Shown: positions 1-9,028 of the stretch, piece by piece
Numbering within the stretch: position 1 is the first letter of the stretch
How the letters are laid out: each line of letters starts with the position of its first letter
Origin: Ceratopteris richardii
Lineage: Eukaryota > Streptophyta > Polypodiopsida > Polypodiales > Pteridaceae
Assembly: GCA_020310875.1 (NCBI GenBank)
Contig: CM035433.1
Span: forward strand, 108,243,758 to 108,307,757
Direction: 5' to 3'
Length of the DNA stretch: 64,000 nt
Program-made: the position numbers and the translations under genes
The notes under the pieces: model-generated
What the model was told of the DNA's origin: nothing
Databases searched by the model: none
What the model saw: only the letters and a program-made list of their open reading frames with translations

Positions 1-1023
1 TTGTTGGTTTTTGTTTTGTTTTATGTTCGTTGTTTGTTTAGTTTGATGTTGGTTTAGTTTGGTTTGATTTTGATTTAGTTTGGTTTGATTTTGATTAGCT
101 TCTACTTGCTCTTTTGATCCTCCCATCTTCGGGCTTTGTCCACTCATGGCACCTAAAGATATAATCATTGTAAAGAAATCTAGGGGCTCTTGGCACCTTG
201 TAACCTTTGAGGTTACATCAATCACACTTTTAGAAGTTTCTTCATATTTCCCATCATCACTATGGATATCAAGCCCATGCATATCTATTTCATGCCCAAA
301 TGGGGTCTCTACAACCTCATGGACTTGAACATTATCCACGATTGGTAAAATGCTTGGAACATGGTTATAATTTTCATCTGTTTGAAGATCTGTTCTCCAA
401 TCATTTAAAAAATTCTCTATTGTTTGTTGTTTCTTTACGTATTTCATCACAGCTTCATGGACGAGCATCCAATCCTCTGTGAGTCCTGAGTCGGAGTCTA
501 TATCTTGTAGAAGTGGAATTAACTCCTCTCGGGCATTAACATCGATTGTTCGAAGAAACAACGAAACTCTTTCATGACTCATGCACCTCTTATCGTGCTC
601 GGAAAGATCATCATATTGTCGCTCAAACTCTTCTTTGATCTCAAGAATTGGTTGGTCTTTGGGCATATGAACCCACCTCAGGAAAGATCTACGAGTTACT
701 TTATCAAGATCCTCTAGCATAAACTGCTTGAGGAGTGTCGTTTTGTATTGGGACCATGTCGTTTGATTGATTTGCATTATTTGGTCTCGCTCGTCGTAAT
801 CCGACACATAGATAAAGTTTTCACATAATTCTTTTTCCGTCATCGGACTTAGTCCGACACCTAGATATTTGGCCTCGAGTTCATATTCTTTGCAGAACTT
901 TGAGACATTCTTTCCATTGAAAAAGCCACACCGATTGACTAGACGTTCATGAAGTGATTGGATGGCTTTTTGACGCCTATCCTCTTCTTGAAATCGTAGG
1001 AATTGAGCTAGGATCTCTTCCAT
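1..1023 (-). CDS. Ty3/gypsy-type Gag-like protein, C-terminus cut by window edge
   Basis: On the minus strand an ATG at 1023-1021 opens a frame with no stop to the left edge, about 341 codons. The first 220 residues look like a retrotransposon Gag: FNGKNVSKFCKEYEL near the start, then WSQYKTTLLKQF, DKVTRRSFLRWV, a LSEHDKRCM segment and LTEDWMLVHEAV. This pattern (FxGxN..F...Y, W..L...F, RVTRR.F..WV) belongs to gypsy gags that I associate with mosses, lycophytes and ferns. The end turns into Asn/Gln/Thr/Lys repeats (NQNQTKLNQNQTK). No zinc knuckle or protease is visible before the edge. Upstream on the minus strand (1024-1140) I found no clear primer site or LTR. Its orientation is opposite to the protease ORF at 3309, so the two are probably separate elements. 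The Gag call is by family resemblance; orientation and openness are seen directly. Confidence 0.6.
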   Translation of the reverse strand, partial: MEEILAQFLRFQEEDRRQKAIQSLHERLVNRCGFFNGKNVSKFCKEYELEAKYLGVGLSPMTEKELCENFIYVSDYDERDQIMQINQTTWSQYKTTLLKQFMLEDLDKVTRRSFLRWVHMPKDQPILEIKEEFERQYDDLSEHDKRCMSHERVSLFLRTIDVNAREELIPLLQDIDSDSGLTEDWMLVHEAVMKYVKKQQTIENFLNDWRTDLQTDENYNHVPSILPIVDNVQVHEVVETPFGHEIDMHGLDIHSDDGKYEETSKSVIDVTSKVTRCQEPLDFFTMIISLGAMSGQSPKMGGSKEQVEANQNQTKLNQNQTKLNQHQTKQTTNIKQNKNQQ

Positions 1024-2074
1024 TTTGATTATGCTAATCTTTGTGGCTCTATAACTCACTCACCCCCTCCTTTCACGTCGGGTTCACCAGGTATGTCGTC
1101 GGGGTTCTTAGAAAGGAGGTTGTGAGCAATAAAAATTAGCTCGGATGTTAGAAGATTATAAGACCGCTCGATCAACTTTTAATCCCTTATGCCAATAATC
1201 TCGAAGGTATGTGGTGGGTCCTTCTAAAAGCAATGCGCACTAGTGATGATATCATTTGGCCAAGTAGTCAACATCCATTGAACACATGCTAACGATCGAT
1301 TTTATACTATCCATGGGTTTGAAACAAACATATTTAAATGAAAAGACTCACATTTGCTAGCTACACTGCGATTCGAATTACCATTCTATTATTCCAAGGG
1401 AGAAGCATAAACGTGGAAGGAAAGAACTTTCTTCATTCTGGTGTTTCGGTTTTTAAAGCAATCTGACGAAAAGAAAGGATCAGAATCAAAAGTTATTATA
1501 GTTTTCTTTGAGTAACGATACTTACTTACTTGAAAAAAAAAGTCAACATAGCCACACTACTACAGATCTCATACAAAAATAAATATCCGAAACATATGTA
1601 TTCAACTAGTTCCTCAAATGCATGATTAAAATTCAAAGAAATATCGAGACAAAGATCTCTGCTGCTCTAGTTTATCGTTCGCTATGATTCCATTAGCGAC
1701 AAACAGATGGAGTTTTACACATATTCCATGCAGTTAAACTCATATTTGCAATAATTTAACTAGCGATCTTTTTAACTCTTCGGAATTTCATTCACAATTT
1801 TAGCTCTTTCAGAAGCACACATTTCGGAAATGTAGTGGAAAATCAGAACTTTGATACTACTCCCATAAATCCACCAGTATCTCTGCATGGTGAAATAATG
1901 TCGACACAATACAATGGCCTTACTACTTCTCCATGTTCTATAGTACTTTAAGTTTGAATCATTACAGCAAAACATTAACCAGAATTTCGAGTTATTACAG
2001 CAAATCCTTAATTACAGCAGAACGTTAATTCTAGCAAAAACGTTAATCAGAAGTGTGTAGAGAGAAAAAAAAAC
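1024..2074. other. Unassigned AT-rich interval
   Basis: I see no convincing coding frame, LTR end or primer site here. The part around 1960-2050 holds a few imperfect repeats built on TTACAGCAAAACRTTAA. The short minus-strand frame at 1772-1975 has no recognisable motif and I do not call it a gene. Confidence 0.4.
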
Positions 2075-2269
2075 TCAGTATACTGTAAGCATGCCTAGCA
2101 GTGATAGTATCCGAGTGTTCGCACAATTCGTGAACTTCCTGTCGAAAAGAAACCATGTCAACTGCTCTCCATCCTCAGTAAAGTACACGGTGCCACCAAT
2201 CCCTTTCTCCAGATTCAATTCGTGTCTGATCTTCAAGCACTGAGCATGATCTGTTGCTCCATCAAGACT
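2075..2269 (-). other. Exon-like coding stretch of unknown function
   Basis: One minus-strand frame stays open for 64 residues between a TAG at 2272-2270 and a TGA at 2077-2075, without an internal Met start. It reads like a globular protein (for example LEKGIGGTVYFTEDG and WFLFDRKFTNCAN) and does not resemble the retroelement proteins around it. A second overlapping frame just upstream (about 2340-2226, containing KKIGSVSSMIRGELDD) also looks protein-like, so a frameshifted gene fragment is possible. A potential donor GTATAC lies near 2085 and an AG lies just before 2269. I do not recognise the family. It could be a remnant of a host gene exon, a captured fragment or chance. Confidence 0.3.
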
Positions 2270-3308
2270 CTATCATCAAGTTCTCCACGGATCATAGAGC
2301 TAACTGAACCGATTTTTTTGAGCATCAATCTGCCTTCTTTTGAGCTGGTTGTTATTCACTTCCCTGCAACACCAAAGCTGCAATGAATTTTGTACTCCTC
2401 ACTTATGTACACATTCTTGTTAGCAATGATATCAACTCATGTATGTTCAAAGAATTGACTATATCATTTCGGCACATCTCCTTGTCATCATGATATCCTG
2501 CTCTGATTTTCCTTCCTTTCCAGCCCCCATACATGCTCTTGAATGATTCTCAGCAATGTGAACCTTCTCTCTCTACCTAATTACGCCCGCCCTTCGATAT
2601 CCTGGATTACTCCATCATAGAATATTAATCTCCTCTTGAAGAATAGCGCGATGCGCTACATATTGTAATCTTCATATATCCTCCTGGCTCTTAATCTACA
2701 GCAGTTGCATATCACTTTAATGATTAATCCCCCTCCTTTGAAATAACAGCATCCGAAAAGAAAACGAGTGATGAACTCCAGAAGTGTGCGCAAACTACTC
2801 CCTCCCTCTGAACTCTCTGTTCATTCTTGCAAATCACAAGGAAGACTTCTCCTTCCTTTCTTCACCATTAGTGCAAAGACACCGTATATTCTCCCTAGCA
2901 GTTTGCCGACGTAGCTGTCTTGCTCCCCTCATGCTTCAAAAAAAATCTGTTGCTTAATAATCTGTTGCCTCTTTGAGTATTGATGCCTTTTTAGAAGGTC
3001 GGCCTGGAATTACGACACCCTTTTACTCCAAATTGCTGCTCTAAATCCCATGCATGTTGTCCGCTGCACATTCCTTGCCTTTTGCATATACCTCCCAAGA
3101 AGGAAGAAGATCCTCCGCATGCACACGTCCTCTTGTTGGCACAATAGGAAAGTGATCCTAAAAATCCCTTTCGACTTTGGTTTTCCTAGAAATAACATCG
3201 CGAAGCATCCCGAATGGTGCGGTTCAGCCTCTTCAAAACATCTTATGCCGAAAGCAATGGCTTCAAATCGTGACCACCTTCAAATCGTGACCACAACGCA
3301 TCAGAAGG
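2270..3308. other. Unassigned interval upstream of protease ORF
   Basis: No retroelement gag, reverse transcriptase or integrase motifs are readable on either strand. The small frames at 3010-3198 (minus) and 3050-3331 (plus) lack known motifs. A gag would normally sit here upstream of a protease, so its absence matters for interpreting the following element. Confidence 0.4.
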
Positions 3309-4544
3309 ATGAAATTACGAAGGCAAGGTAGAGATCAGCCTGGAGCGAATGACTATGCAGACCATGGATTTCCTATGGCCATGTGTGAAGTCGCAGGAAC
3401 AAGCTCGCATAGGATAATTGATAGACGTCCTTTCGTAACCTTAGATATAGGACAAGGAAAGAGTGCAAGGACCGTAAGAGCCTTGATTGACTCAGGTGCA
3501 GCCACTAGTGCTGTTAAATTGTCTTACTGCCAAGAATTACAATTGACTGTCAATCCTGTGGAAGCATATCTTATAGGATTGGGAGGAGTGGAAACCCCTT
3601 GCATGGGCGAGGCGGAACTTCCCCTTTACATTCATGATGAGGCAATGACAGTTAAAGTACTGGTGTGTCAAGATGAGGATCTCACAGAACCTCTAGTCTT
3701 GGGTCAAGATTGGATCTATGACCAAGCAATTAACTTAAACCTAAGAAGTGGACTTCTCCAGGTTTGGGTCAATCATAGTCGAGTTACAGTAGAATTAGAC
3801 AATGGAGCACTCAAGGAACTAGGAAAGGCACAGACTCCTGGTCCTTCCAGGGGTACACATGAAGATGACCATGCTGTTCTTGTTCAAAACCCTGTGTTGC
3901 AGAGGAATGATATTTGCAAAAAAGGAGTCAGGGATGCAACGGAACTCCCTTCTTTTCCAAAGGCCAGAAGGAGGCAGCAACCAAAGGCGGATCACAAGCA
4001 GAAGAAGCCGAGTACTACCTATGTCCGAAATCAAAAGTACCTGCGCAGCAGAATGTCCCAGAAAATAAACCAGGTGTGGGTGCGGAAAGGCGAACGACCG
4101 GGTGCACCACCGTCAACTACACGGGCAAAGCCTCTTATTAGTAACCAACAACACGACGCTAATAAGAAGTCTGTCAGAAATTCTTCTGCTAAAGTAAAAT
4201 CTATTTGGGTGCCCAAGAAGTCGATGAAGGCAAGCCCACAATCTAGACAAATTTGGGTGCCTAAGGCTTGCTTGAGGGCACAAGTAGTTACGCCAAGGCC
4301 ACAACCTATGCAGCATAACCCATCTACGAGTACAACCAGTATTCCCTCGTGCTCAACACTTAGGAACACACCAAGACCCATGAGCATGCATGTAATCACT
4401 TATAAGTGGGTCCCTAAAAGGCCCCATTCCCAAACAGCGACACCGACACAGCTCTCTGGAGTCTCTACGAAACCGAAAGCAAAACCCATCCACTGCATTT
4501 GGCAGTCTAAGATCTGTGATAAACCCCCCGACCCCGATTTGTAA
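3309..4544 (+). CDS. Retropepsin-like protease ORF with repeated WVPK motifs
   Basis: A 411-residue intact frame. Residues 40-155 form a retroviral-type aspartic protease: RPFVTLDIG at 40-48, the active-site motif ALIDSGAATS at 58-67 (DSG at 61-63), and the second hallmark LVLGQDWI at 129-136. Such proteases cut Gag-Pol polyproteins as dimers. After residue 200 the protein becomes basic and low in complexity and carries a spaced motif: QVWVRK (255-260), IWVPKK (299-304), IWVPKA (315-320), KWVPKR (366-371) and a decayed IWQSK (397-401). Similar single motifs occur near Gag zinc knuckles of some plant copia elements; five in one protein is unusual. No zinc knuckle, RT or integrase is present. 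The ATG at 3309 may only be the first Met of a longer ancestral frame. The next ORF starts 150-200 bases downstream on the same strand. The local sequence is visibly more C-rich than the copia elements to the right. Confidence 0.75.
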   Translation: MKLRRQGRDQPGANDYADHGFPMAMCEVAGTSSHRIIDRRPFVTLDIGQGKSARTVRALIDSGAATSAVKLSYCQELQLTVNPVEAYLIGLGGVETPCMGEAELPLYIHDEAMTVKVLVCQDEDLTEPLVLGQDWIYDQAINLNLRSGLLQVWVNHSRVTVELDNGALKELGKAQTPGPSRGTHEDDHAVLVQNPVLQRNDICKKGVRDATELPSFPKARRRQQPKADHKQKKPSTTYVRNQKYLRSRMSQKINQVWVRKGERPGAPPSTTRAKPLISNQQHDANKKSVRNSSAKVKSIWVPKKSMKASPQSRQIWVPKACLRAQVVTPRPQPMQHNPSTSTTSIPSCSTLRNTPRPMSMHVITYKWVPKRPHSQTATPTQLSGVSTKPKAKPIHCIWQSKICDKPPDPDL

Positions 4545-4697
4545 ATTCACCCCACTTACTAACGGCATTAGTCTCCTAGGAATACACAAACGTTAACTAC
4601 ACTCACTGTCTTCGTGCACTTACTAACCACTAACTCACCATATACCTCATGTTAATGTTGTAACGGGGACAGCAACGGATTTAGTCTATCCATTACG

Positions 4698-7600
4698 ATG
4701 TTAACACATGCTTCTATATTCTCACAGAATCAGAAGGCAAACAGTAAAATGGCAGAAGCGACAGGTTCGGGCTCACAAGTAGGGATACTTACTGCAGGAA
4801 TTGATGTGGATAGCCTACCTGTGGACGTGCCCCCGACTGAACGACCAGTGGAGATGCAACACCTTCAGCAACTCCCGGTGCCAGACCCACCTACAGGAAT
4901 CACGGAAAGAGTCCATGCCAACTCTCATTGGTTCAATGGCATGCCCGGTCCATTAGGAGAGGCTAAGTATATCTGGGAGTCTAAATGCGAGTATGACAGA
5001 TCATGGGTGCGTTTCCAATTTTTCTCCAAGGAGTTCGAGACTTTACAGAACACCGAAGACCTCCAGATCATATGGCAACGAGCAGGGTTGGCGGAATATT
5101 TTGAAGCCCCACTACCTAAACCCGACCTCCTCCGATGTTACTATCTGGTCTCTACATTACAAGCTCATGAAGATAAGGACCAACCCGGATCATTTGTTCT
5201 CCCCTCATTGCTGGGCAACAACGAGTTGAAGAGGTTTGAACTTACTGTGGAGCTAGTGAGTGATGCTTTAAAGATGCATGGCACGCATGTACCCTCAGAA
5301 AAGGATGCTCTCGTTCCCAACAACATGAAGGACAGGAAAGTAGTGAAGCTGAAAGACATGGCAGCCCTCACCCCAAATGTGTCCATCCCTCTCCGCATGT
5401 GCATGCAACATTTCGCCTTCCCCGGTCAAGACCGATTCACGCAACCACACAAGAAGATCTGGTTTGCTCTCTACTTGGCGGAAGCAGGTGCGCTACGTAT
5501 TAAGCTACCAGTGTGGATTATAGATCAGTTGTATGAAGCGAACAAACGGGCTTCTAGGAAATTAGTGGTGAACGGATGCTGTGCACTCACACGCATCATT
5601 TACCGATGCTTGGCATATGATGTCCCCATTGAGCGTGCCTTAACTTGGGCACAATTACAAATGTTTAAAAGGCTCAAGACATCCACACATCAGTCCAAGC
5701 GCATGAGGGGCGCGATTCCGTGTGTCCAGACAAGGGAAGTCCTGACTACTCCTGAGGCATCACCATTAAGAGAGGGCACTGTACCTCCTTTTACCATTAG
5801 GATACCCAGGTCGGAATCTGACACTACGACACAACCCACCCCATCGGCTCCTCCGGTTACACCTGAATTCGAGTTTGCTGCCACTGGAGAGGCTGAAGGA
5901 CTGGACCCCCAGGATTTCGAAGCATTCCTACAAAGCACACAATTCTCTGATGTGGAGTTTTATTCAGAGGCAGAGGAGCAGGGCACATCCTCACGGAGAA
6001 GAAGAAAGTCTACAGACGGTAGACATGTCCATTGGAGTGACGCTCAGCAAAGCCAACAACACGGACACCCGGAAGAAGAAGAAGCATATGAAGAAGAGAC
6101 CACTGAAGCCCCAGCATATACAGCCGAACTCCGAAGGCTGTATCAGATTATGGAAAGAGTACGATCGCAGCAATTACTCACTGAACAGAGCAGCAGAGTA
6201 CTTATGACTCAGTTGTTGGAAGAAGCGGGAGTTGACTCAGAGTACAGGGAAGGTCTCTTATTGATGGCAGAAACATATGGAGTTGTAGAAGCTGTGCGCA
6301 CTGCCATTCAGAGGCCTTCAGTTCAATATGACCCACGAAGGTTCCAGACACGACCTCGCTCAGGTAAAAATATACAAATTCCCATTACAGTTGCAGAAGA
6401 GCCGACTACTACACCTGAAACTATCAGAACAACCTCCCAGACAGCTAGCCAACAGCACCCAGCCACCCATGAGGAGTCCACCGAACCACTACCACCTACT
6501 CCCCCACCATCACCTCCTAGAAGAGAAACAGTAGAAACCACATCGACTACTCAACCCACCGACCCCACCTTCATCTTCCGTACTCCGATCTCCAGTGCCA
6601 CCCTATTCTCTACCACTGATAATCCTATCTTCGAAGACAACCCCAACACTACACAATCCGCCGAACCCCTCCTAGACCCTGCCCTAGGGCAACCATCCCC
6701 AACGCCTTCAGCCACCGGTCATCCTGACCCCAGATCCACATTCATAGGCTTCCCTGCTACCACGCAACCCTTTCAGCCCTCCTCAAATTTACGACCCCAA
6801 CCCCCGATATCCCTCTCTCCATTTCTACAATCCCTCCAGGACATCTTTGCTAGGGCTTTTCAACCAGGCCCTCAACCATTCCCTGTCTTTTCAGCTCCCC
6901 ACCCCACTTCACATCTATTCACCACTTCCACACACACACCACCTACCATACCAGTGTATATGGCAGGCCCCACACTAACACCCACTCCTGAAGGTATGGA
7001 CATTTCACCACCCACGGCACCACCACCCACGGTTTCACCTCCTCCCATTCCCCCTCCACCAATTTCACCCACACACACAACTCTCGTAGACACATCATTC
7101 ACTGTCTCCCTTCCCCAATTCCCTTCCCATGCATCTTCCACAGTAAACACCCCCCACTCATCTATAGGTAATGCATTGGACACCATGTTGGCTTGTATAT
7201 CAAATTTAAGAACAGATTACATTCAGCTCCAGCAACAAAACGCACGCCTGCAAGAACACTCAGCGACACTACAGCTCCGCCTTGCGGTACTAGAAGAGGA
7301 GAATGCTCGCCTCCACACACAGTTCCAAACCCTCCAAGACGCCCATAATATATTGGAAGTACAGCTACAGAACGTAGATCAGGAAGCAGTGCAGGTGGTA
7401 GAAAGTCACCTACGGACACAACTGGAACGCAACTCAAAACTTCAGCGAAATATGGCGCTACTTAAACGCCATCTTGCGGCTGCTCAGGAAGAGAACAGAC
7501 GTCTGCAAATACAAAATCAAGAGAACCTGGAGGCAGCTATTGAGAGCACACCGGGGGCACCCATCAGCCCATCCAAGTTTCAAGCAGTGACCCTCGATAA

Positions 7601-9017
7601 TATCAAGATTATATTGGAAGATTATGCCATGCTACTCGAAGCACATGATAAGCTATCGGAGGAGCTAGGACAACTGAAGCAGGAACACCAACAAGGCCCA
7701 ACAGCTGCCCCTCCAACCACCCCCTCTGCAGCTTCGCTTCCCTCCGACGCAGAGGCCATAAAAGATCTCCAGCAACAGGTAACTGAATTGCAGACACGCC
7801 TACTACAATATGAGAGGCCATCTTCCCCTCCGGAGGCTCCCACGGACAAAGAAGTTGTGCAAATTCCTGTGGAACAAACGTTTGATGAAGAATATGATCC
7901 GCAACCATTCCCAGGAGGCCAACAAACAGAAGAAGCGCAGGACACGTTCGAGGCACCACGGCCGCCATGGTTACGACAAGTGGAGGAAATAGGGACCTCG
8001 CATGAAGAGGGCACCGTAGTGCAAAATCAGGCTATGAGGGTCATAGAGGAGACTGTTTTACAATCAGATTACTTCAAGAACTTGTCATCGAGACGCCTGA
8101 TTCTCTCATCGGAACTCCAGTACAGGCCATATTATATTATCTTGGCTGATTATAATGCAGAAATACAACGAGTCACGGGTCAGATTCCTACTTTTGCGAC
8201 CCAATTTCAACCCGAAGACCTTCCTCCAGAGGTGCGAAAAGGCAAGATTCGTCAACCAACATGGCGGCAGAAACTTTTAGAGACTTATCCAGAAATGCTA
8301 CGCACATGGACCAACGCGCCGTTGCACCTCCTGTACAACCCATGCTACGGTCCAGTCCCCCGCCGCAGGTCGTGGAAGGCATTTAATATCAAGGTACAGA
8401 ACAATGCGCAATGCAAGGAATGGCTGAACTACCCGTACATAGCGCCACCACAAGGACCACCATCGGTAGCATATATGATGGGGACCATTCGCCACTGGAT
8501 GCCGCGCTTGAAGCCCATGCAAGATGTAGCAGCGCAAATGATGCTTAAAATCTTAGATATGATGCAAGTGGTGCTGAAGACCTTTAGAAATGCAGCCGCA
8601 CCACAGGTACGCCTTCCGGGGTTTAGCAATGGAAATTACGACTTGGTGTATGACATGAGCACCACCCCCAGTATCCGTGTGGCTTACGCTTGGCATGCAC
8701 GCATCAAATACCTCCCCGCCTGCTACAAACAGACCTTCGAAGAAATGTTCAGATCAGGGTTCTGGGAGTACCACTCGGAGATTTTCGCGCCAAAGCCGAC
8801 ACATCTGCTTCAACTGTTTGCTTGTGAACAAGCAATGTATTCAGAGTACTACACCACCCCGCAACCAGAGACCCCCGGTGCAATAAATTGGGAGGCATTG
8901 GAAGCCGATCTAGCAAGAGGCTTAAGGATAGGAGAACATGAACTGGCCACCAATGTCATCCAATATTACATCGACCACCCGAGGGAACAAAGGTCTGTCA
9001 GGGGCGACAGACGCTAG
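4698..9017 (+). CDS. Large third ORF (envelope position) of an LTR element, coiled-coil protein
   Basis: The open frame runs 1,439 codons from 4698. I favour the second Met at 4749 (residue 18, context AAAATGGC), just after a predicted splice acceptor. Domains: residues about 90-330, a folded alpha-helical region (IWQRAGLAEYF, KPDLLRC, VNGCCALTRIIYRCL), which faintly recalls the 'putative plant transposon protein' families; 350-830, Pro/Thr/Ser-rich and acidic low complexity with short RRRRK and poly-Glu patches; 830-960, a strong heptad coiled coil (LQQQNARLQ, LEEENARLH, AAAQEENRRLQIQ); about 1110-1420, a second folded region rich in W, Y and P (WMPRLKPM, ILDMMQVVLKTFRNA). I see no signal peptide or convincing membrane helix, so an envelope function is not supported. 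The stop overlaps the purine tract of the 3' LTR. No RT or integrase motif is present. A decayed collinear relative lies at 45549-49083 on the other strand. The function is unknown; a nucleic-acid-binding or structural role is a guess. Confidence 0.75.
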   Translation: MLTHASIFSQNQKANSKMAEATGSGSQVGILTAGIDVDSLPVDVPPTERPVEMQHLQQLPVPDPPTGITERVHANSHWFNGMPGPLGEAKYIWESKCEYDRSWVRFQFFSKEFETLQNTEDLQIIWQRAGLAEYFEAPLPKPDLLRCYYLVSTLQAHEDKDQPGSFVLPSLLGNNELKRFELTVELVSDALKMHGTHVPSEKDALVPNNMKDRKVVKLKDMAALTPNVSIPLRMCMQHFAFPGQDRFTQPHKKIWFALYLAEAGALRIKLPVWIIDQLYEANKRASRKLVVNGCCALTRIIYRCLAYDVPIERALTWAQLQMFKRLKTSTHQSKRMRGAIPCVQTREVLTTPEASPLREGTVPPFTIRIPRSESDTTTQPTPSAPPVTPEFEFAATGEAEGLDPQDFEAFLQSTQFSDVEFYSEAEEQGTSSRRRRKSTDGRHVHWSDAQQSQQHGHPEEEEAYEEETTEAPAYTAELRRLYQIMERVRSQQLLTEQSSRVLMTQLLEEAGVDSEYREGLLLMAETYGVVEAVRTAIQRPSVQYDPRRFQTRPRSGKNIQIPITVAEEPTTTPETIRTTSQTASQQHPATHEESTEPLPPTPPPSPPRRETVETTSTTQPTDPTFIFRTPISSATLFSTTDNPIFEDNPNTTQSAEPLLDPALGQPSPTPSATGHPDPRSTFIGFPATTQPFQPSSNLRPQPPISLSPFLQSLQDIFARAFQPGPQPFPVFSAPHPTSHLFTTSTHTPPTIPVYMAGPTLTPTPEGMDISPPTAPPPTVSPPPIPPPPISPTHTTLVDTSFTVSLPQFPSHASSTVNTPHSSIGNALDTMLACISNLRTDYIQLQQQNARLQEHSATLQLRLAVLEEENARLHTQFQTLQDAHNILEVQLQNVDQEAVQVVESHLRTQLERNSKLQRNMALLKRHLAAAQEENRRLQIQNQENLEAAIESTPGAPISPSKFQAVTLDNIKIILEDYAMLLEAHDKLSEELGQLKQEHQQGPTAAPPTTPSAASLPSDAEAIKDLQQQVTELQTRLLQYERPSSPPEAPTDKEVVQIPVEQTFDEEYDPQPFPGGQQTEEAQDTFEAPRPPWLRQVEEIGTSHEEGTVVQNQAMRVIEETVLQSDYFKNLSSRRLILSSELQYRPYYIILADYNAEIQRVTGQIPTFATQFQPEDLPPEVRKGKIRQPTWRQKLLETYPEMLRTWTNAPLHLLYNPCYGPVPRRRSWKAFNIKVQNNAQCKEWLNYPYIAPPQGPPSVAYMMGTIRHWMPRLKPMQDVAAQMMLKILDMMQVVLKTFRNAAAPQVRLPGFSNGNYDLVYDMSTTPSIRVAYAWHARIKYLPACYKQTFEEMFRSGFWEYHSEIFAPKPTHLLQLFACEQAMYSEYYTTPQPETPGAINWEALEADLARGLRIGEHELATNVIQYYIDHPREQRSVRGDRR
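4701..4727 (+). promoter_or_regulatory. Predicted branch point and 3' splice acceptor for the third ORF
   Basis: TTAAC at 4701-4705 (branch-point-like) is followed by a T/C-rich run and CTCACAG ending at 4727. The resulting exon would place the ATG at 4749, in context AAAATGGCA, only 21 bases from its 5' end. Envelope-like ORFs in plant LTR elements have been proposed to be expressed from spliced mRNA. The sites are seen; their use is inferred, and the donor (normally near the 5' leader) is not identified. Confidence 0.4.
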
Positions 9018-9028
9018 GAAGGGGGGAG
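9016..9028 (+). promoter_or_regulatory. Polypurine tract of the third-ORF element
   Basis: AGGAAGGGGGGAG lies directly before the LTR start TGTTGGCATAC and overlaps the ORF stop codon. This is the usual place for the plus-strand primer of an LTR element. Confidence 0.8.

Noticed and set aside
3050-3331. Plus-strand 93-residue frame as gag of the third-ORF element
   Set aside because: No capsid or zinc-knuckle features and no continuity with the protease frame.
4031-4399. Minus-strand 122-residue frame
   Set aside because: Antisense to the protease ORF tail; composition mirrors the sense repeats and there are no motifs.
6872-7186. Gly/Val-rich minus-strand frame
   Set aside because: Shadow of the Pro-rich linker of the third ORF on the plus strand.
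4749-9017. Retroviral envelope protein
   Set aside because: The position fits, but there is no signal peptide, cleavage site, fusion peptide or transmembrane helix. I call it an unknown third ORF.
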